Counted from the first letter of the stretch, positions 39,411-48,995 are shown. The stretch is 64,000 bases of DNA from Methylomicrobium sp. wino1 (GCF_003932755.1 NZ_CP024202.1:4464001-4528000); one strand, 5' to 3'. Numbers and translations: made by a program. The notes: generated by a model not told the origin, from the sequence alone.

Positions 39411-39857
39411 ATGAAAAAGGTCACGTTAGAAAACTACCGCACGGATAAGTACTATCTCCGCATCGTTAAGGCAACGGCGGAATTACTGACCGAACAAGGT
39501 TATGTTGCGCCGGTCCGGCTATTCCAAAAAATGCAATTATTAACGGAACAGGACATTGTCGCCTGGCGCCGGGGCCGGGGCCGGCTACCTTATTTGGAAA
39601 AAGCCATTCGCTGCAATCTTGCTCAAGCCAGCCGGATTCTACGAATACTGAGATTCCATGCGCACGACTTAAATCTCAAACCCTCGAGTACGGTTTATCT
39701 ACGCAAGCAACCCGGCAACGGAATGCCGCTCAAATTCACCAAGTACGGCGACAACAAACTCGAGGAAGCCTATACCACACACCTGGTATCGCCTCGATTG
39801 AAAGCAGCGGCTAAGGATACGGTCATAAATAACTTCCCTATTTGTAATGCAAAGTAA
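39411..39857 (+). CDS. Small conserved-looking protein of unknown function, 3' end made by a repeat element
   Basis: 148 residues from ATG 39411, preceded by AAAGGGATTGG and placed 11 nt after rapA. It is basic and soluble, with helical stretches such as YYLRIVKATAELLTEQGYV and LAQASRILRILRFHAHDL; no motif that I recognise. The segment from 39815 to the stop codes for the last 14 residues (ending in NNFPICNAK) and is identical in pattern to the outer end of the dispersed repeat at 48.8 kb. The native C-terminus was therefore probably replaced when the element inserted. Confidence 0.6.
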   Translation: MKKVTLENYRTDKYYLRIVKATAELLTEQGYVAPVRLFQKMQLLTEQDIVAWRRGRGRLPYLEKAIRCNLAQASRILRILRFHAHDLNLKPSSTVYLRKQPGNGMPLKFTKYGDNKLEEAYTTHLVSPRLKAAAKDTVINNFPICNAK

Positions 39858-40259
39858 GCAGGTTCGGTTGCTCGATTGACAGGTGACGGCGGCAGGGCAG
39901 ATTTTTGCTCCTCGGCAATTGCTGAGTTACAAGGATGTAATGAATGCAGAAAATGCAGGAGCATTTTTCTGCCCAGCATCGCCTAAAGCGCCTACTGTTG
40001 GTGCCCTAATACACGCCATCCATGGCGTAATGCAAAATCTGCATTCACCCATCACCTAAATCCAGCACCTAAATTCCATAGCCCATTAGCAATGTTTAGT
40101 ATTATGGCTAATTTAGGTGCTGGATGAATTCCACAGCCCATTGGCTTTGGTTAACTATCGTGGATAATTTAGGTGCTGGGTTCACTGCGTCCTGTCAAGC
40201 GAGTTACCGAACCTGCTACAAAACTCATAGCACCAGGAAGGTTATTTTTCACGAAATCC
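39815..40259. repeat. Dispersed inverted-repeat element, full-length class A copy (445 bp)
   Basis: It begins GGATACGGTCATAAATAACT and ends, inverted, GTTATTTTTCACGAAATCC. Next inside come GGTTCGGTTGCTCGATTGAC and its mirror GTCAAGCGAGTTACCGAACC. TAA flanks both sides (39812-39814 and 40260-40262); CTAAG can be read on both sides as a 5-bp duplication. The interior has the GGCGGCAGGGCAG block and two AGCACCTAAATT modules with GGTGCTGG. No open frame codes for a transposase. The stretch 40260-40506 to its right has nothing I can call. Confidence 0.85.
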
Positions 40260-40506
40260 TAAGCAAACCGACATTTCACCCGAAAAATGTCAAACCACAC
40301 AAAAAGATTGAACTACGAAAAAATGTGTCAGGTTGAATTGTAAAATAAACCCGGACCTTTTATTTCCCATTTACAAAAAAGGCTATGAATCTAGATCTGA
40401 CCCTGTTGCCCTGTGGTAGTGCAACCCGATTGAAGTGCGTTGACTATGAATTGAAAATTTTCGATTGTACTTCGATCCCTGTCATTCTAGATTTTCAGTC
40501 TCGCCA

Positions 40507-41835
40507 CTATAAGGCGCGAGTAACTGTATCATGTTCTAAATCAGCCAAAAACTCTGACAGTACTTCGCGGTTGGCATGGGGCATGACGACCACATGGGCG
40601 TAATCGTGTTTTTGTTGGTTCATGCTCAATTGCATTGTCGCTAGAGAATATTTTTCAATGATCTTGTCACTTGGTTTTTTGAAATAGACTGTGTTGGACA
40701 AATGGCTCGCTCGTATCGGCTGTAAATTCGTTAATCGCGATTGCATTTGTTCGACCAGATAACTGGCATTTTGCAGAATCGCATGGGCATCCTCTGTCAA
40801 GTTCGCCGATGCCGAAGGCTGCGAGAAAAAGTAAAATTCCGCGGGCTTGACGGCATCTCTCGAACAGGTAATGGTACCGGGAACATGGTGTATATACTCG
40901 GGATTATGAATCTTGCCAAACAAACCATTGAATTCGCTGAAATGATCGGCTGTCGTGATGAACAATCCCGCTGGCGAAGGAAAACCAAAAAATTTATGAC
41001 AAGATACTGCGATGGAATCATAACGTGCAGAATTCGGCTGATCCGGCAATTGGTAGAGGATTTCGTCGGCATGTGTTGTGTAGGGTAAGTAACCTCCAAA
41101 TAGCGCGGCATCCAAGTGTAAAAAGCTGGCGTGACCTTTGACGGCCTCTCGGATGTGATCGATTGGGTCAATGGCCCCTTTGAATGTGGTCCCGATGGTC
41201 GCCACTATCAATGCCGGTTGGTTCGGATTGGCTGCCAATTTTTGCCGCAGATCGATAGGATCCATGCTGCCATCGGGTTGGGTTTCGACAAATACGGTCT
41301 CCAGGCCCAACAAGTCGCCCAAAATTTGGACCGAGTAATGCGCCTCGACTGTGAAGTAGGCTTTTGGTATTACGCCGGTACGTCCTTTTAGGATCGTCCG
41401 CCCCATGTACATACCATGCATATTGCTATCCGTGCCGCTATGGGATAGAAAACCCCAGGTATTTTTTTGAGGAAAAGCGAACAATTCGGCAAAATTCTTT
41501 ATGGTTTCGCGTTCAAAATCGTGACTATTGTAAGGGATGGGGCTTTTCTCGAATGGATTGCCAACGTTGTTATAAGCAAAAGTATTGATACCAACATCGA
41601 TTAACTTCTGACGCCAGTCGAAAAATGCCGATGGCGGCGTATTCATATTGATCGGATACCCTAGTACGAGTTTTTGCCGGTCGATTCGGCTGGCTTTATC
41701 GGCAAGCAGCATTTGATTGGCGGACCAGGGATCTTGTCGATCTTGCAGCGCATCCAGGTTAGCGGGTCTACAACCCGAAGCCATCGCTAGCATCCCGGCG
41801 CCGGAATAACCTAAAAAGCGTCGTCTAGTTAACAT
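40507..41835 (-). CDS. TAT-signal PLP-dependent group II decarboxylase-like protein
   Basis: 442 residues from ATG 41833-41835, which has GAGAGGG six bases upstream; a longer frame upstream lacks support. The N-terminus MLTRRRFLGYSGAGMLAMA then SGC is a twin-arginine signal with a possible lipidation Cys at C22. The rest is a type I fold PLP enzyme of the histidine/aromatic decarboxylase group: SHSGTDSNMHGMYMGR (phosphate site), TIGTTFKGAIDPID, FLHLDAALFGGYL and SCHKFFGFPSPAGLF with PLP lysine K281. An exported enzyme of this group is unusual, since PLP is cytoplasmic; TAT export would carry it folded with cofactor. The substrate is unknown. Confidence 0.8.
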   Translation of the reverse strand: MLTRRRFLGYSGAGMLAMASGCRPANLDALQDRQDPWSANQMLLADKASRIDRQKLVLGYPINMNTPPSAFFDWRQKLIDVGINTFAYNNVGNPFEKSPIPYNSHDFERETIKNFAELFAFPQKNTWGFLSHSGTDSNMHGMYMGRTILKGRTGVIPKAYFTVEAHYSVQILGDLLGLETVFVETQPDGSMDPIDLRQKLAANPNQPALIVATIGTTFKGAIDPIDHIREAVKGHASFLHLDAALFGGYLPYTTHADEILYQLPDQPNSARYDSIAVSCHKFFGFPSPAGLFITTADHFSEFNGLFGKIHNPEYIHHVPGTITCSRDAVKPAEFYFFSQPSASANLTEDAHAILQNASYLVEQMQSRLTNLQPIRASHLSNTVYFKKPSDKIIEKYSLATMQLSMNQQKHDYAHVVVMPHANREVLSEFLADLEHDTVTRAL

Positions 41836-42276
41836 GGTAACCCTCTCTTCATTCTTGGATAAATAACTGGGGTCAGAGTAAAACAAAATACTCACAATGA
41901 AAAAATAGGGAGATCGACAACGGTTCCAATTCTTGCTCTTCATCCGTTATCACATCCTAACGGCACGGTCACATGCAGGAATATCCGCAGTTTATCTCCT
42001 TGCATAGCAACAAAAAGATATTTCGAAACTAGGACTTTATCATCATTTGCTCCGCCATGACGATTCCTTTATGTCAATATCGTCGTCAGTATTACGACCC
42101 CTTGGCAAATAGCGACAATTTAGGCGTATTTTTTCACACCCCATGCTTTTAGAACAAGTTGGCGACTTGGTCTCCCACTTTGAAACAGGAGGATTTATTT
42201 AATAACCTCCCCTATCCCCTCTTTTTCAAAGAGGGGGACTGAATACTTACAAGTCGTCAGTACGAAACGATACCAT
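41836..42276. other. Intergenic stretch without a gene
   Basis: It contains CTGGGGTCAGAGTAAAAC (near 41868), a short sequence often seen beside REP-type repeats, and a self-complementary CCCCTCTTTTTCAAAGAGGGGG hairpin region near 42216-42238. No frame looks coding. The decarboxylase promoter should be at the left side. Confidence 0.4.
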
Positions 42277-42455
42277 ATGAAACCACCGGAGTGCTCGACA
42301 AAGGACGCCGTGAACCCAGCATCTAAATTATCCGCGGTAATTAACCATAGCCAATTGGTTATGGAATTTAGGCGCCCCGGGTGAATACGTCCATGTAGAT
42401 TCTATGCCCGCTCCATGCTGGCATAGCCTCCCCTGTGTCGAATGAGTTACGGGCA
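42277..42455. repeat. Dispersed inverted-repeat element, class B/mixed copy
   Basis: GGACGCCGTGAACCCAGCAT, the AAATTATCC...TTAACCATAGCC module, GGGTGAATACGTCCATGTAG and the CCGCTCCATGCTGGCATAGC block also present at 20.4 kb. Ends (GTGCTCGACAAAGG left, TGTCGAATGAG right) are partly decayed. Confidence 0.7.
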
Positions 42456-42499
42456 AAAAAACTGAACTAAAACTACCCATCATCTAACATTATTCACCA

Positions 42500-43483
42500 T
42501 CAAGTCCTATCGACCGGAAATGCCAAGACTTGCTCGATCGATTCAGCACCGGTCATGACCATCAATAAACGATCCAAACCGATCGCCATCCCGGAACAAT
42601 CAGGCAATCCGAACTCGAGTGCCCGTAAGAAGCGCTGATCTTTGTCAACAGGCGGCAGCCCATTGCGAGCTCTAAATTCGATTTCCTTATCGAAACGGGC
42701 CTCTTGCTCGCCGTCATTACACAATTCGTAAAAACCGTTACCCAACTCCACGCCGTCGATAAAGATCTCGACACGGTCTGTTATTGCGGAATTATCGGCA
42801 TTCAGGCGAGCGAGCGACGATTGACATGCCGGAAATCCGTAGACCATGCATAATCGATTTCCTCCCAGATGAGGCTGCACGCAATGGCTGAACAGAAAAT
42901 CCAACCACAGCGCATGATCGTTTTCACAAATCGAAACGGCTTCCGGCAGGCCGGCGCGCTCGGCAAATTCCCGGTAAACGCACGCCGAAAACGTCAGCGG
43001 ATCGAGTCCGGTATAGTTTCGAAAGATTTCTTGGTAATGAACGGTATGCGTTTGCTTAAGCGTTCTGAAGGGCTTAGCGATAACTTGTATTAACCGGTCG
43101 ATTTCCGCCATCAAATGTAATAAATCGAAGCCGACCCGATACCATTCGAGCAAGGTGAACTCGGGATTATGGAAACGGCCGGACTCGCCGTTTCTAAAAG
43201 CCTTACAGATTTGATAAATCGAACCATAATCGGCTGCCAGCAATCGCTTCATCGCAAATTCGGGCGAAGTTTGCAAATACAGTGTCTCCGGATTCGGATA
43301 AAAGCAAAATTCGGTACTGAAAAAGGCTAACTGCGGGTCTGTACCGATACCGTGGCAGAGAAGCGGCGTTTCGACTTCGAGCACATCCAATTCGTCGAAG
43401 AACAGACGAATAGTTGACAACATTTTCGCCCGCTGACGCAAATGCTCCAATGAACCGGTCGGTCGCCAATCGTCCGGCGTCAC
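42500..43483 (-). CDS. epmA: EF-P beta-lysyltransferase (lysyl-tRNA synthetase-like)
   Basis: 327 residues: only the class II synthetase catalytic core, with no anticodon-binding domain, as in EpmA/GenX. Motif 2 is [21 protein letters not shown]; motif 3 is [15 protein letters not shown]. It attaches (R)-beta-lysine to EF-P. It starts at GTG (43481-43483), overlapping the efp TGA as GTGA, so the enzyme is translationally coupled to its substrate. Confidence 0.95.
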   Translation of the reverse strand: MTPDDWRPTGSLEHLRQRAKMLSTIRLFFDELDVLEVETPLLCHGIGTDPQLAFFSTEFCFYPNPETLYLQTSPEFAMKRLLAADYGSIYQICKAFRNGESGRFHNPEFTLLEWYRVGFDLLHLMAEIDRLIQVIAKPFRTLKQTHTVHYQEIFRNYTGLDPLTFSACVYREFAERAGLPEAVSICENDHALWLDFLFSHCVQPHLGGNRLCMVYGFPACQSSLARLNADNSAITDRVEIFIDGVELGNGFYELCNDGEQEARFDKEIEFRARNGLPPVDKDQRFLRALEFGLPDCSGMAIGLDRLLMVMTGAESIEQVLAFPVDRT

Positions 43484-44052
43484 TGTTCTTTAACGCGCGA
43501 AACATATTCGCCGGTGCGAGTATCGACTTTGATCACTTCGCCGGTTTGCACGAATAACGGTACGCGAACGACCGCGCCGGTTTCCAGAACCGCCGGCTTG
43601 CCGCCGCCACCCGAAGTATCACCGCGGACGCCCGGATCGGTTTCGGTAATTGCCAATTCGACAAAGTTGGCCGGCATCATAGAAAGAGGCACATCGTTCC
43701 AAAGCGTCACGGTACACATATCCTGATCCTTGAGCCAAAGCCCGGCATCGCCGACGGCTTTTTCATCGGCCTGATATTGCTCAAAAGTATCGGGAACCAT
43801 GAAATGACGGAATTGCCCGTCGTTATAGAGGTATTGCATCTCGATATCGACCACATCGGCGCCTTCTAAAGACTCGCCCGATTTGAACGTTCTTTCGATG
43901 ACTCGTCCGGTTTTCAGATTTCTAATCTTAACCCGATTGAATGCTTGGCCCTTACCCGGCTTGACGAATTCGTTTTCGATAATCGCTGCGGGATCGCCGT
44001 CCAACATAACTTTCAATCCGGCTTTAAATTCATTGGTACTAAATGTGGCCAT
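43480..44052 (-). CDS. efp: Translation elongation factor P
   Basis: 190 residues from ATG 44050-44052, the normal start ([15 protein letters not shown]), with GAGGAAAAT just upstream; the frame is open further but that part is not EF-P. The modified lysine is K34 in [10 protein letters not shown]. Three domains are complete. It rescues ribosomes stalled at polyproline, relevant here to TonB (58.4 kb) with its run of nine prolines. Confidence 0.96.
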   Translation of the reverse strand: MATFSTNEFKAGLKVMLDGDPAAIIENEFVKPGKGQAFNRVKIRNLKTGRVIERTFKSGESLEGADVVDIEMQYLYNDGQFRHFMVPDTFEQYQADEKAVGDAGLWLKDQDMCTVTLWNDVPLSMMPANFVELAITETDPGVRGDTSGGGGKPAVLETGAVVRVPLFVQTGEVIKVDTRTGEYVSRVKEQ

Positions 44053-44136
44053 ATTTTCCTCACGACTGCCAATTAAGAATAAAATTTTGCCATTATAATA
44101 GACGGCCGAACTGTTAGAAACTCGAAATCGCATCCG

Positions 44137-45144
44137 ATGACCAAAAACCCTCCGTTTGTCCCGAAAATTTCCTGGCAACAAGAGCTTGCCGAAGCATTCA
44201 CAACCATCGAAGCGCTGTGCGCGTTTTTGGAACTCGACCCAAAAAACTTACCGATATCGGAACAAGCCGCGAAGCAATTTGCACTGAAAGTACCGAAAAG
44301 CTTTGCCGAAAACATGCATAAAAACGATCCCGACGATCCGTTGTTGCTTCAAGTGTTGCCGATTCACGATGAAACCCTCGCCTACCCCGGCTTCAATGAC
44401 GACCCGGTCGGCGATGTCATGGCAACCCGCGAAAACCATATTTTGCACAAATACCAAGGCCGGGTATTGATGATCAATACCGGAACCTGCGCGATCAACT
44501 GCCGTTATTGTTTCCGCAGAAATTTTCCGTATGCCGATTACCAACTCGGCCGTCAAAAACAAAACCGGGCCATCGACTATATCCGCAACGATCCGAGCAT
44601 AACCGAAGTCATTTTCAGCGGCGGCGACCCGTTGTTATTAAGCGATAGCCGTCTAGCCGAACTCATCAAGCAGCTAAATACGATCGAACATCTAACCCGC
44701 ATCCGCATTCACAGCCGTATCCCTATCGTGCTGCCGTCACGGATCACGAACGAATTGATCGAAACGCTGAATTCCGCCCGTCCGAGCGTCACGATCGTCG
44801 TACACTGCAATCATGCCAACGAGATCGACCCGTCCGTCGAGTCAGCCTGCGGAAAACTCAAGCAAGCCGGCATCATGCTCTTTAATCAAACCGTTTTACT
44901 GAAAAATATCAATGATAACGCAGCAGAGTTATGCCGGCTTAGCGAGTCCTTATTCCGCATAGGCATCGTTCCGTATTATCTGCATTGTCTCGACAAGGCG
45001 ACCGGCACCGGGCATTTTGACGTTTCCGAAGCAGAAACCTTACGCCTTTACGAAACAATGCAAAAAAACCTGCCGGGCTATTTAGTACCGAAATTGGTGA
45101 GAGAAATCGCTGGGAAACCTTATAAACAGCTGGTTAATCGATGA
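44137..45144 (+). CDS. epmB: EF-P (R)-beta-lysine aminomutase, radical SAM
   Basis: 335 residues of the KamA family. The radical SAM cluster cysteines are C118-X3-C122-X2-C125 ([14 protein letters not shown]), followed by [12 protein letters not shown]. It turns (S)-alpha-lysine into (R)-beta-lysine for EpmA. It is divergent from efp with 84 bp between starts, so one short region serves the whole EF-P modification set. Confidence 0.95.
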   Translation: MTKNPPFVPKISWQQELAEAFTTIEALCAFLELDPKNLPISEQAAKQFALKVPKSFAENMHKNDPDDPLLLQVLPIHDETLAYPGFNDDPVGDVMATRENHILHKYQGRVLMINTGTCAINCRYCFRRNFPYADYQLGRQKQNRAIDYIRNDPSITEVIFSGGDPLLLSDSRLAELIKQLNTIEHLTRIRIHSRIPIVLPSRITNELIETLNSARPSVTIVVHCNHANEIDPSVESACGKLKQAGIMLFNQTVLLKNINDNAAELCRLSESLFRIGIVPYYLHCLDKATGTGHFDVSEAETLRLYETMQKNLPGYLVPKLVREIAGKPYKQLVNR

Positions 45145-45262
45145 TCTTCAAATGCAATTTCTTTTATAAATTATTCAGTTGCCGGACGAATTGCGAATAA
45201 TTTCTCAACGAAAATAACTACACCGATTACAATTAATAAGAAAACGGCCGAGATCCATTACG

Positions 45263-46780
45263 ATGAAAAAAGCTGAACAATTACCCTTTTCACTAGAGAC
45301 CGAATCGGTTAGCTCATGGTTGAGCCCACTCAGCGAACTCGATGCGATATCATCCGGCACGAAACTTTATGCGGTTTTAAAAATTCTTTACCGCATCAGA
45401 ATCGGCGACAGCGACCTGCTATCAATACTCGATTTATTAAGCCCATCGATCCTGCATGTTTCCGATAACCTTTACTCGTTACTGATGCCGACAATTGCTG
45501 CTGAAGGTTCGGTTAATCCTAAGTCCCGCAAGATTGCAAGACTCGGAAGCCAACTTTTACGCAGCCACTGTCTCGCCTATTGTCATGCCGCAATCGATCA
45601 ACCCTTGACCCAAGACCGCAAGGCCCACGCCATTTACTCTGGGCTTCAACTGGCGGGTTTAACGATGCGAATGAACACATTGATTTCCGAACGCCAGTCG
45701 ACGACTCTTTGGCAAAAAACGGCCACACTTTATCGAATCGCTGTTGAAGAAAAATTATTTCATTCAGCAATTTCAACCAAGGTTCAAGCATTTAAACCGC
45801 TTCAATCGATTGAATCGGTGTTACTGCGCAATCTATTGTTCGCATTATTTGAGCCCTATCCTGCCTCACCTGAACGCATCTCCTGGTATTACAATCTCGC
45901 CGGAAAATGCGCAGAACTGATTGAGGTCGAGGATATTTTTGAGCCTAGCAGCACTTATTGCTGGGATACTTGCAGTAATAAACCGCGAAAGGCACTTCCA
46001 AACGAGCCTGAAGGAACCGGGCTAGTCTTCGATATCGAAACCGTCACCCGGCACTTGCTCGAGATTGCTCCGGAAATCGAACCGCATGACGGTTATTTTT
46101 TCAAACTAAGACAAAAACTAAGCGGACATCAGGAAATACTCAACTCGATCATGCTATCAAAACCGAAGGCCCAATACCTTGCCATCGGCTTGACCGCGAT
46201 AAGCGGAAGCTTAAAGCGTCTGGAACGAATCTTTAAAATCAACCGCATAAGCGGTCAACCTGCCCCTGCTGCATCAATCCACGACTTGGAACTCGCACCT
46301 TTGGATAACGACTTTAAGTCGATAAGCTCTCAGTACATGAATTTATCGCAACGACCGGGCAAAAGTATCGTAACGGACCGGATTCATTTACAGCAGGCAA
46401 AAATTCCGAACTATTATTTGGGCCAAGCGAAACAAGACGGCATCGCTACCGGCCAACCGATACTCCTCTATAATGAACAAACCAAACCGAAACTAGGCAT
46501 CATTCGCGAATCGCTCAGCAACGCATCGCCCTCTCGGCAGGTGCTCATTGAAACAATTCCCGGCGAGCCGAAATCCGTTTCAATTCAGATCCTGTCGAAT
46601 CACTTCGAGGCCGTCACCATCGAAGTATTGAACCGGGATAGCTCCGCCTTTTTGCCGCCCGGCAAATATTCAACCGGCGATCAACTCATACGCTCCGATC
46701 GGCCCGAAAGCCGGTATTTTCTGAAAAAACTCATCGAAGAAAACGACCATTTTATGCATTATCTGCTCGCTTCCGATTAG
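45263..46780 (+). CDS. Unknown protein, possibly of the FimW-like cyclic-di-GMP-binding group
   Basis: 505 residues, soluble, with no signal or membrane helix. The N-terminal 140 residues (VSSWLSPLSELD ... LYAVLKILYRIRIGDSDLLS ... LLRSHCLAYCHAAI) follow the pattern of a helical region I associate with FimW-like gammaproteobacterial proteins. The C-terminal 120 residues (QDGIATGQPILLYNEQTKPK ... FEAVTIEVLNRDSSAFLPPG) look like a beta-barrel that could be PilZ-like, but no RxxxR motif is evident. The assignment is weak. Its 3' end overlaps the convergent nucleotidase gene by 29 bp. Confidence 0.5.
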   Translation: MKKAEQLPFSLETESVSSWLSPLSELDAISSGTKLYAVLKILYRIRIGDSDLLSILDLLSPSILHVSDNLYSLLMPTIAAEGSVNPKSRKIARLGSQLLRSHCLAYCHAAIDQPLTQDRKAHAIYSGLQLAGLTMRMNTLISERQSTTLWQKTATLYRIAVEEKLFHSAISTKVQAFKPLQSIESVLLRNLLFALFEPYPASPERISWYYNLAGKCAELIEVEDIFEPSSTYCWDTCSNKPRKALPNEPEGTGLVFDIETVTRHLLEIAPEIEPHDGYFFKLRQKLSGHQEILNSIMLSKPKAQYLAIGLTAISGSLKRLERIFKINRISGQPAPAASIHDLELAPLDNDFKSISSQYMNLSQRPGKSIVTDRIHLQQAKIPNYYLGQAKQDGIATGQPILLYNEQTKPKLGIIRESLSNASPSRQVLIETIPGEPKSVSIQILSNHFEAVTIEVLNRDSSAFLPPGKYSTGDQLIRSDRPESRYFLKKLIEENDHFMHYLLASD

Positions 46781-47678
46781 CGGCGCCGTGCGGCACATGG
46801 GCGGCGGCAACATGCTGGGCTGCCGATTCGCAGTGACCTTGCTGATCGTCAAAGAAGATATCAGCACCGAAAGCGTCCAAGAAAGGGCCTTTCGGCATAC
46901 CGCCTAGAAATAAAGCCTCATCGATTCTAATGCCCCAAACTCTGAGCGTTCTAACTACCCGTTCGTGAGCCGGTGCCCCCCTCGCAGTCACTAGAGCGGT
47001 TCTAATCGGCACGGTATGCGGGTCGAACTGAGTCTGAATACGATGCAGAGTACTCAAAAACTCCTTAAAAGGACCGCCAGGCAGTGGATTTTTAGCTTGG
47101 CTACACTCGTTTTCGGTAAATGCGCTTAAACCGCGTTCCTGATAAATCCGTTCGGAATCGTCCGAAAACAATACCGAATCGCCATCGAACGCGATACGCA
47201 ATTGATCATGAGATTTTTTCAACGAAGAACCCGACAATATTGTCGCGGCCGCATAACCGGCCGCCAAGGCGTTAGCGACATCGACCGCATTCGACGAGAG
47301 AAACAAATGCGCGCCGAATGCCCGAATATATTCGTAAGGCGAAACGCCGCTGGTAAACGCCGCACGGGAAATATCGAGTTTATGATGCGCAATTGAATTA
47401 AAAATTCTAAGACCGGTATCGGCACTGTTGTGCGATAACAAGATCACTTCGACTATCGGACCGCTTTTGCTGATGGCGTTCAACGCCAGAAATTTCTTGA
47501 CCAGTGCATAACCGAAACCGGGCTCCAAAATCTCGTCCTCATGCTCGATCTGGTAACGGCAAAAAGCCTCTTTGCCTTCCGTCTCGAAAATCCGGTGTGA
47601 TTCGTCCAAATTGAACAAAGCGCGGGATGAAACCGCGACAACCAGTTTTTGATGGTTGATCTCGATCGGCGCAGTCAT
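46752..47678 (-). CDS. Cytosolic 5'-nucleotidase family protein
   Basis: 308 residues. KLVVAVSSRALFNLDESHRI is the modified HAD motif I of the cN-I-like 5'-nucleotidase family; RIAFDGDSVLFSDDSERI and ALVTARGAPAHERVVRTL form motifs I'/II, and DIFFDDQQGHCESA is motif IV. It dephosphorylates nucleoside monophosphates. The gene converges on and overlaps the unknown plus-strand gene. A dispersed repeat lies 15 nt upstream of its start, so its promoter is within or beyond the repeat. Confidence 0.82.
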   Translation of the reverse strand: MTAPIEINHQKLVVAVSSRALFNLDESHRIFETEGKEAFCRYQIEHEDEILEPGFGYALVKKFLALNAISKSGPIVEVILLSHNSADTGLRIFNSIAHHKLDISRAAFTSGVSPYEYIRAFGAHLFLSSNAVDVANALAAGYAAATILSGSSLKKSHDQLRIAFDGDSVLFSDDSERIYQERGLSAFTENECSQAKNPLPGGPFKEFLSTLHRIQTQFDPHTVPIRTALVTARGAPAHERVVRTLRVWGIRIDEALFLGGMPKGPFLDAFGADIFFDDQQGHCESAAQHVAAAHVPHGAANRKRADNA

Positions 47679-47693
47679 ATCATCGGCACTTAA

Positions 47694-48024
47694 GAACGAG
47701 CATAAAATAACCTCGTTATCTGTTGGAAGGGGGTTCTATGGCTCGATTGACAGGTGTCGGCGGCAGGGAAAGCCGCCGTCAAGCCTACATAGACGTATTC
47801 ACCCAGCACCTAAATCCAGCACCTAAATCCAGCACCTAAATTCCATAGCCCATTAGCAATGTTTAGTATTATGGCTAATTTAGGTGCTGGATGAATACCA
47901 TAGTCCATTGGCTATGGTTAACTATCTTGGATAATTTAGGTGCTGGGTTCACGGCGTCCTGTCAAGCGAGTCACCGAACCGCAACAATGCGTAATGCATG
48001 TAGAAGTTATTTTGTACATATTCC
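47694..48024. repeat. Dispersed inverted-repeat element, class A (about 331 bp), abutting a lipoprotein stop codon
   Basis: Left end TAAG then AACGAGCATAAAATAACC; right end GAAGTTATTTTGTACATATTCC at 48003-48024. The next bases (48025-48027) are the reverse-strand TAA stop of the lipoprotein gene. The interior has GGCGGCAGGGAAAGCCGCCG, three CAGCACCTAAAT units and the inverted module AATTTAGGTGCTGG. It separates the 5'-nucleotidase start from the lipoprotein stop. Confidence 0.82.
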
Positions 48025-48366
48025 TTATTTTTTACTGGTATTGAAGGTATACGACCGAACAATGCCGTTATTGTCGAAGCGAATGACTAAATCTTCGGTT
48101 TCGGCCGGTCCGAATAAAGAATATTTATATTTTCCGTACGTCCAAGTGTGACGACCGTCTTCCATACCCATCCGCCATGGCTGACCAAACATTTCCCGTA
48201 CTTGATTTTGAGTCGTCTCGCCGATTTTCAGATCCATCACTCGCGATGCGGCAAAATCCTTACCAGCTGTCATACAACCGGAAAGCCCCGCGACACCTAT
48301 CGAACCGGCAAACAATATAAGACTTAAATTCAAAGCCCGTAAAGAAGGTAAACTAACATTTTTCAT
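48025..48366 (-). CDS. SmpA/BamE-like lipoprotein
   Basis: 113 residues: a lipoprotein signal with lipobox AGLSGC (Cys about 31), then a compact domain with KIGETTQNQVREMFGQPWRM ... HTWTYGKYKYS ... VIRFDNNGIVRSYTF. This is the SmpA/OmlA (BamE) fold pattern, K-I/G-x-T-x-x-x-V-x-x-x-F-G-x-P. It is not necessarily the BAM-complex subunit; many stand-alone relatives exist. Its stop codon TAA directly joins the GGAAT end of a dispersed repeat. Confidence 0.75.
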   Translation of the reverse strand: MKNVSLPSLRALNLSLILFAGSIGVAGLSGCMTAGKDFAASRVMDLKIGETTQNQVREMFGQPWRMGMEDGRHTWTYGKYKYSLFGPAETEDLVIRFDNNGIVRSYTFNTSKK

Positions 48367-48517
48367 AGCAATTGATCCTATTCGATTAAATTTTCTGATG
48401 AAAACAGCATGGAAAAGCCATTATTCGGCATAATTCCACCGCGTAAGTCGTATTTAAATATTGAGCCATATTAACTGTTTACAAGGCTTTTATGAATTTT
48501 ATTTACTCAAGTCCTAA

Positions 48518-48844
48518 GGATTTCATGAAAAATAACTTCCTGGAGCTATGAGTTTTGTAGCGGGTTCGGTAACTCGCTTGACAGGACGCCGTGAACCCAG
48601 CACCTAAATTATCCAAGATAGTTAACCATAGCCAATGGACTATGGTATTCATCCAGCACCTAAATTAGCCATAATACTAAACATTGCTAATGGGCTATGG
48701 AATTTAGGTGCTGGATTTAGGTGCTGGGTGAATACGTCCGTGTAGGCTTGACGGCGGCTTTCCCTGCCGCCGACACCTGTCAATCGAGCAACCGAACCTG
48801 CTTACCGTGCATTAAAAATAGGGAAGTTATTTATGACCGAATCC
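48518..48844. repeat. Dispersed inverted-repeat element, full-length class A copy (327 bp)
   Basis: The best-preserved copy. It begins GGATTTCATGAAAAATAACT and ends AAGTTATTTATGACCGAATCC. Inner arms GGTTCGGTAACTCGCTTGAC and GTCAATCGAGCAACCGAACC mirror each other. Centre: two AGCACCTAAATT...GGTGCTGG modules. TAA flanks both sides (48515-48517, 48845-48847); CTAAG/CTAAA may be a 5-bp duplication. It sits between the divergent lipoprotein and slp genes, in 630 bp otherwise without genes. Confidence 0.88.
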
Positions 48845-48995
48845 TAAAAAACCACGACCAAACATCTTGAAACTGCGTCCTCTCATAAGCCGTAATCACA
48901 CACTCGCCGAAATATCGAGAGAAATCGTCTAAAATGAATTTGGCATTAAAAAAAAGGTCTGAAACAAATATCAATAAACTCCGTGAGCCCAGGCT

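Noticed and set aside
47891-48151. Plus-strand frame MNTIVHWLWLTILDNLGAGF and a similar one at 40124-40336
   Set aside because: Both are translations of the same dispersed repeat module and have no coding signs of their own.
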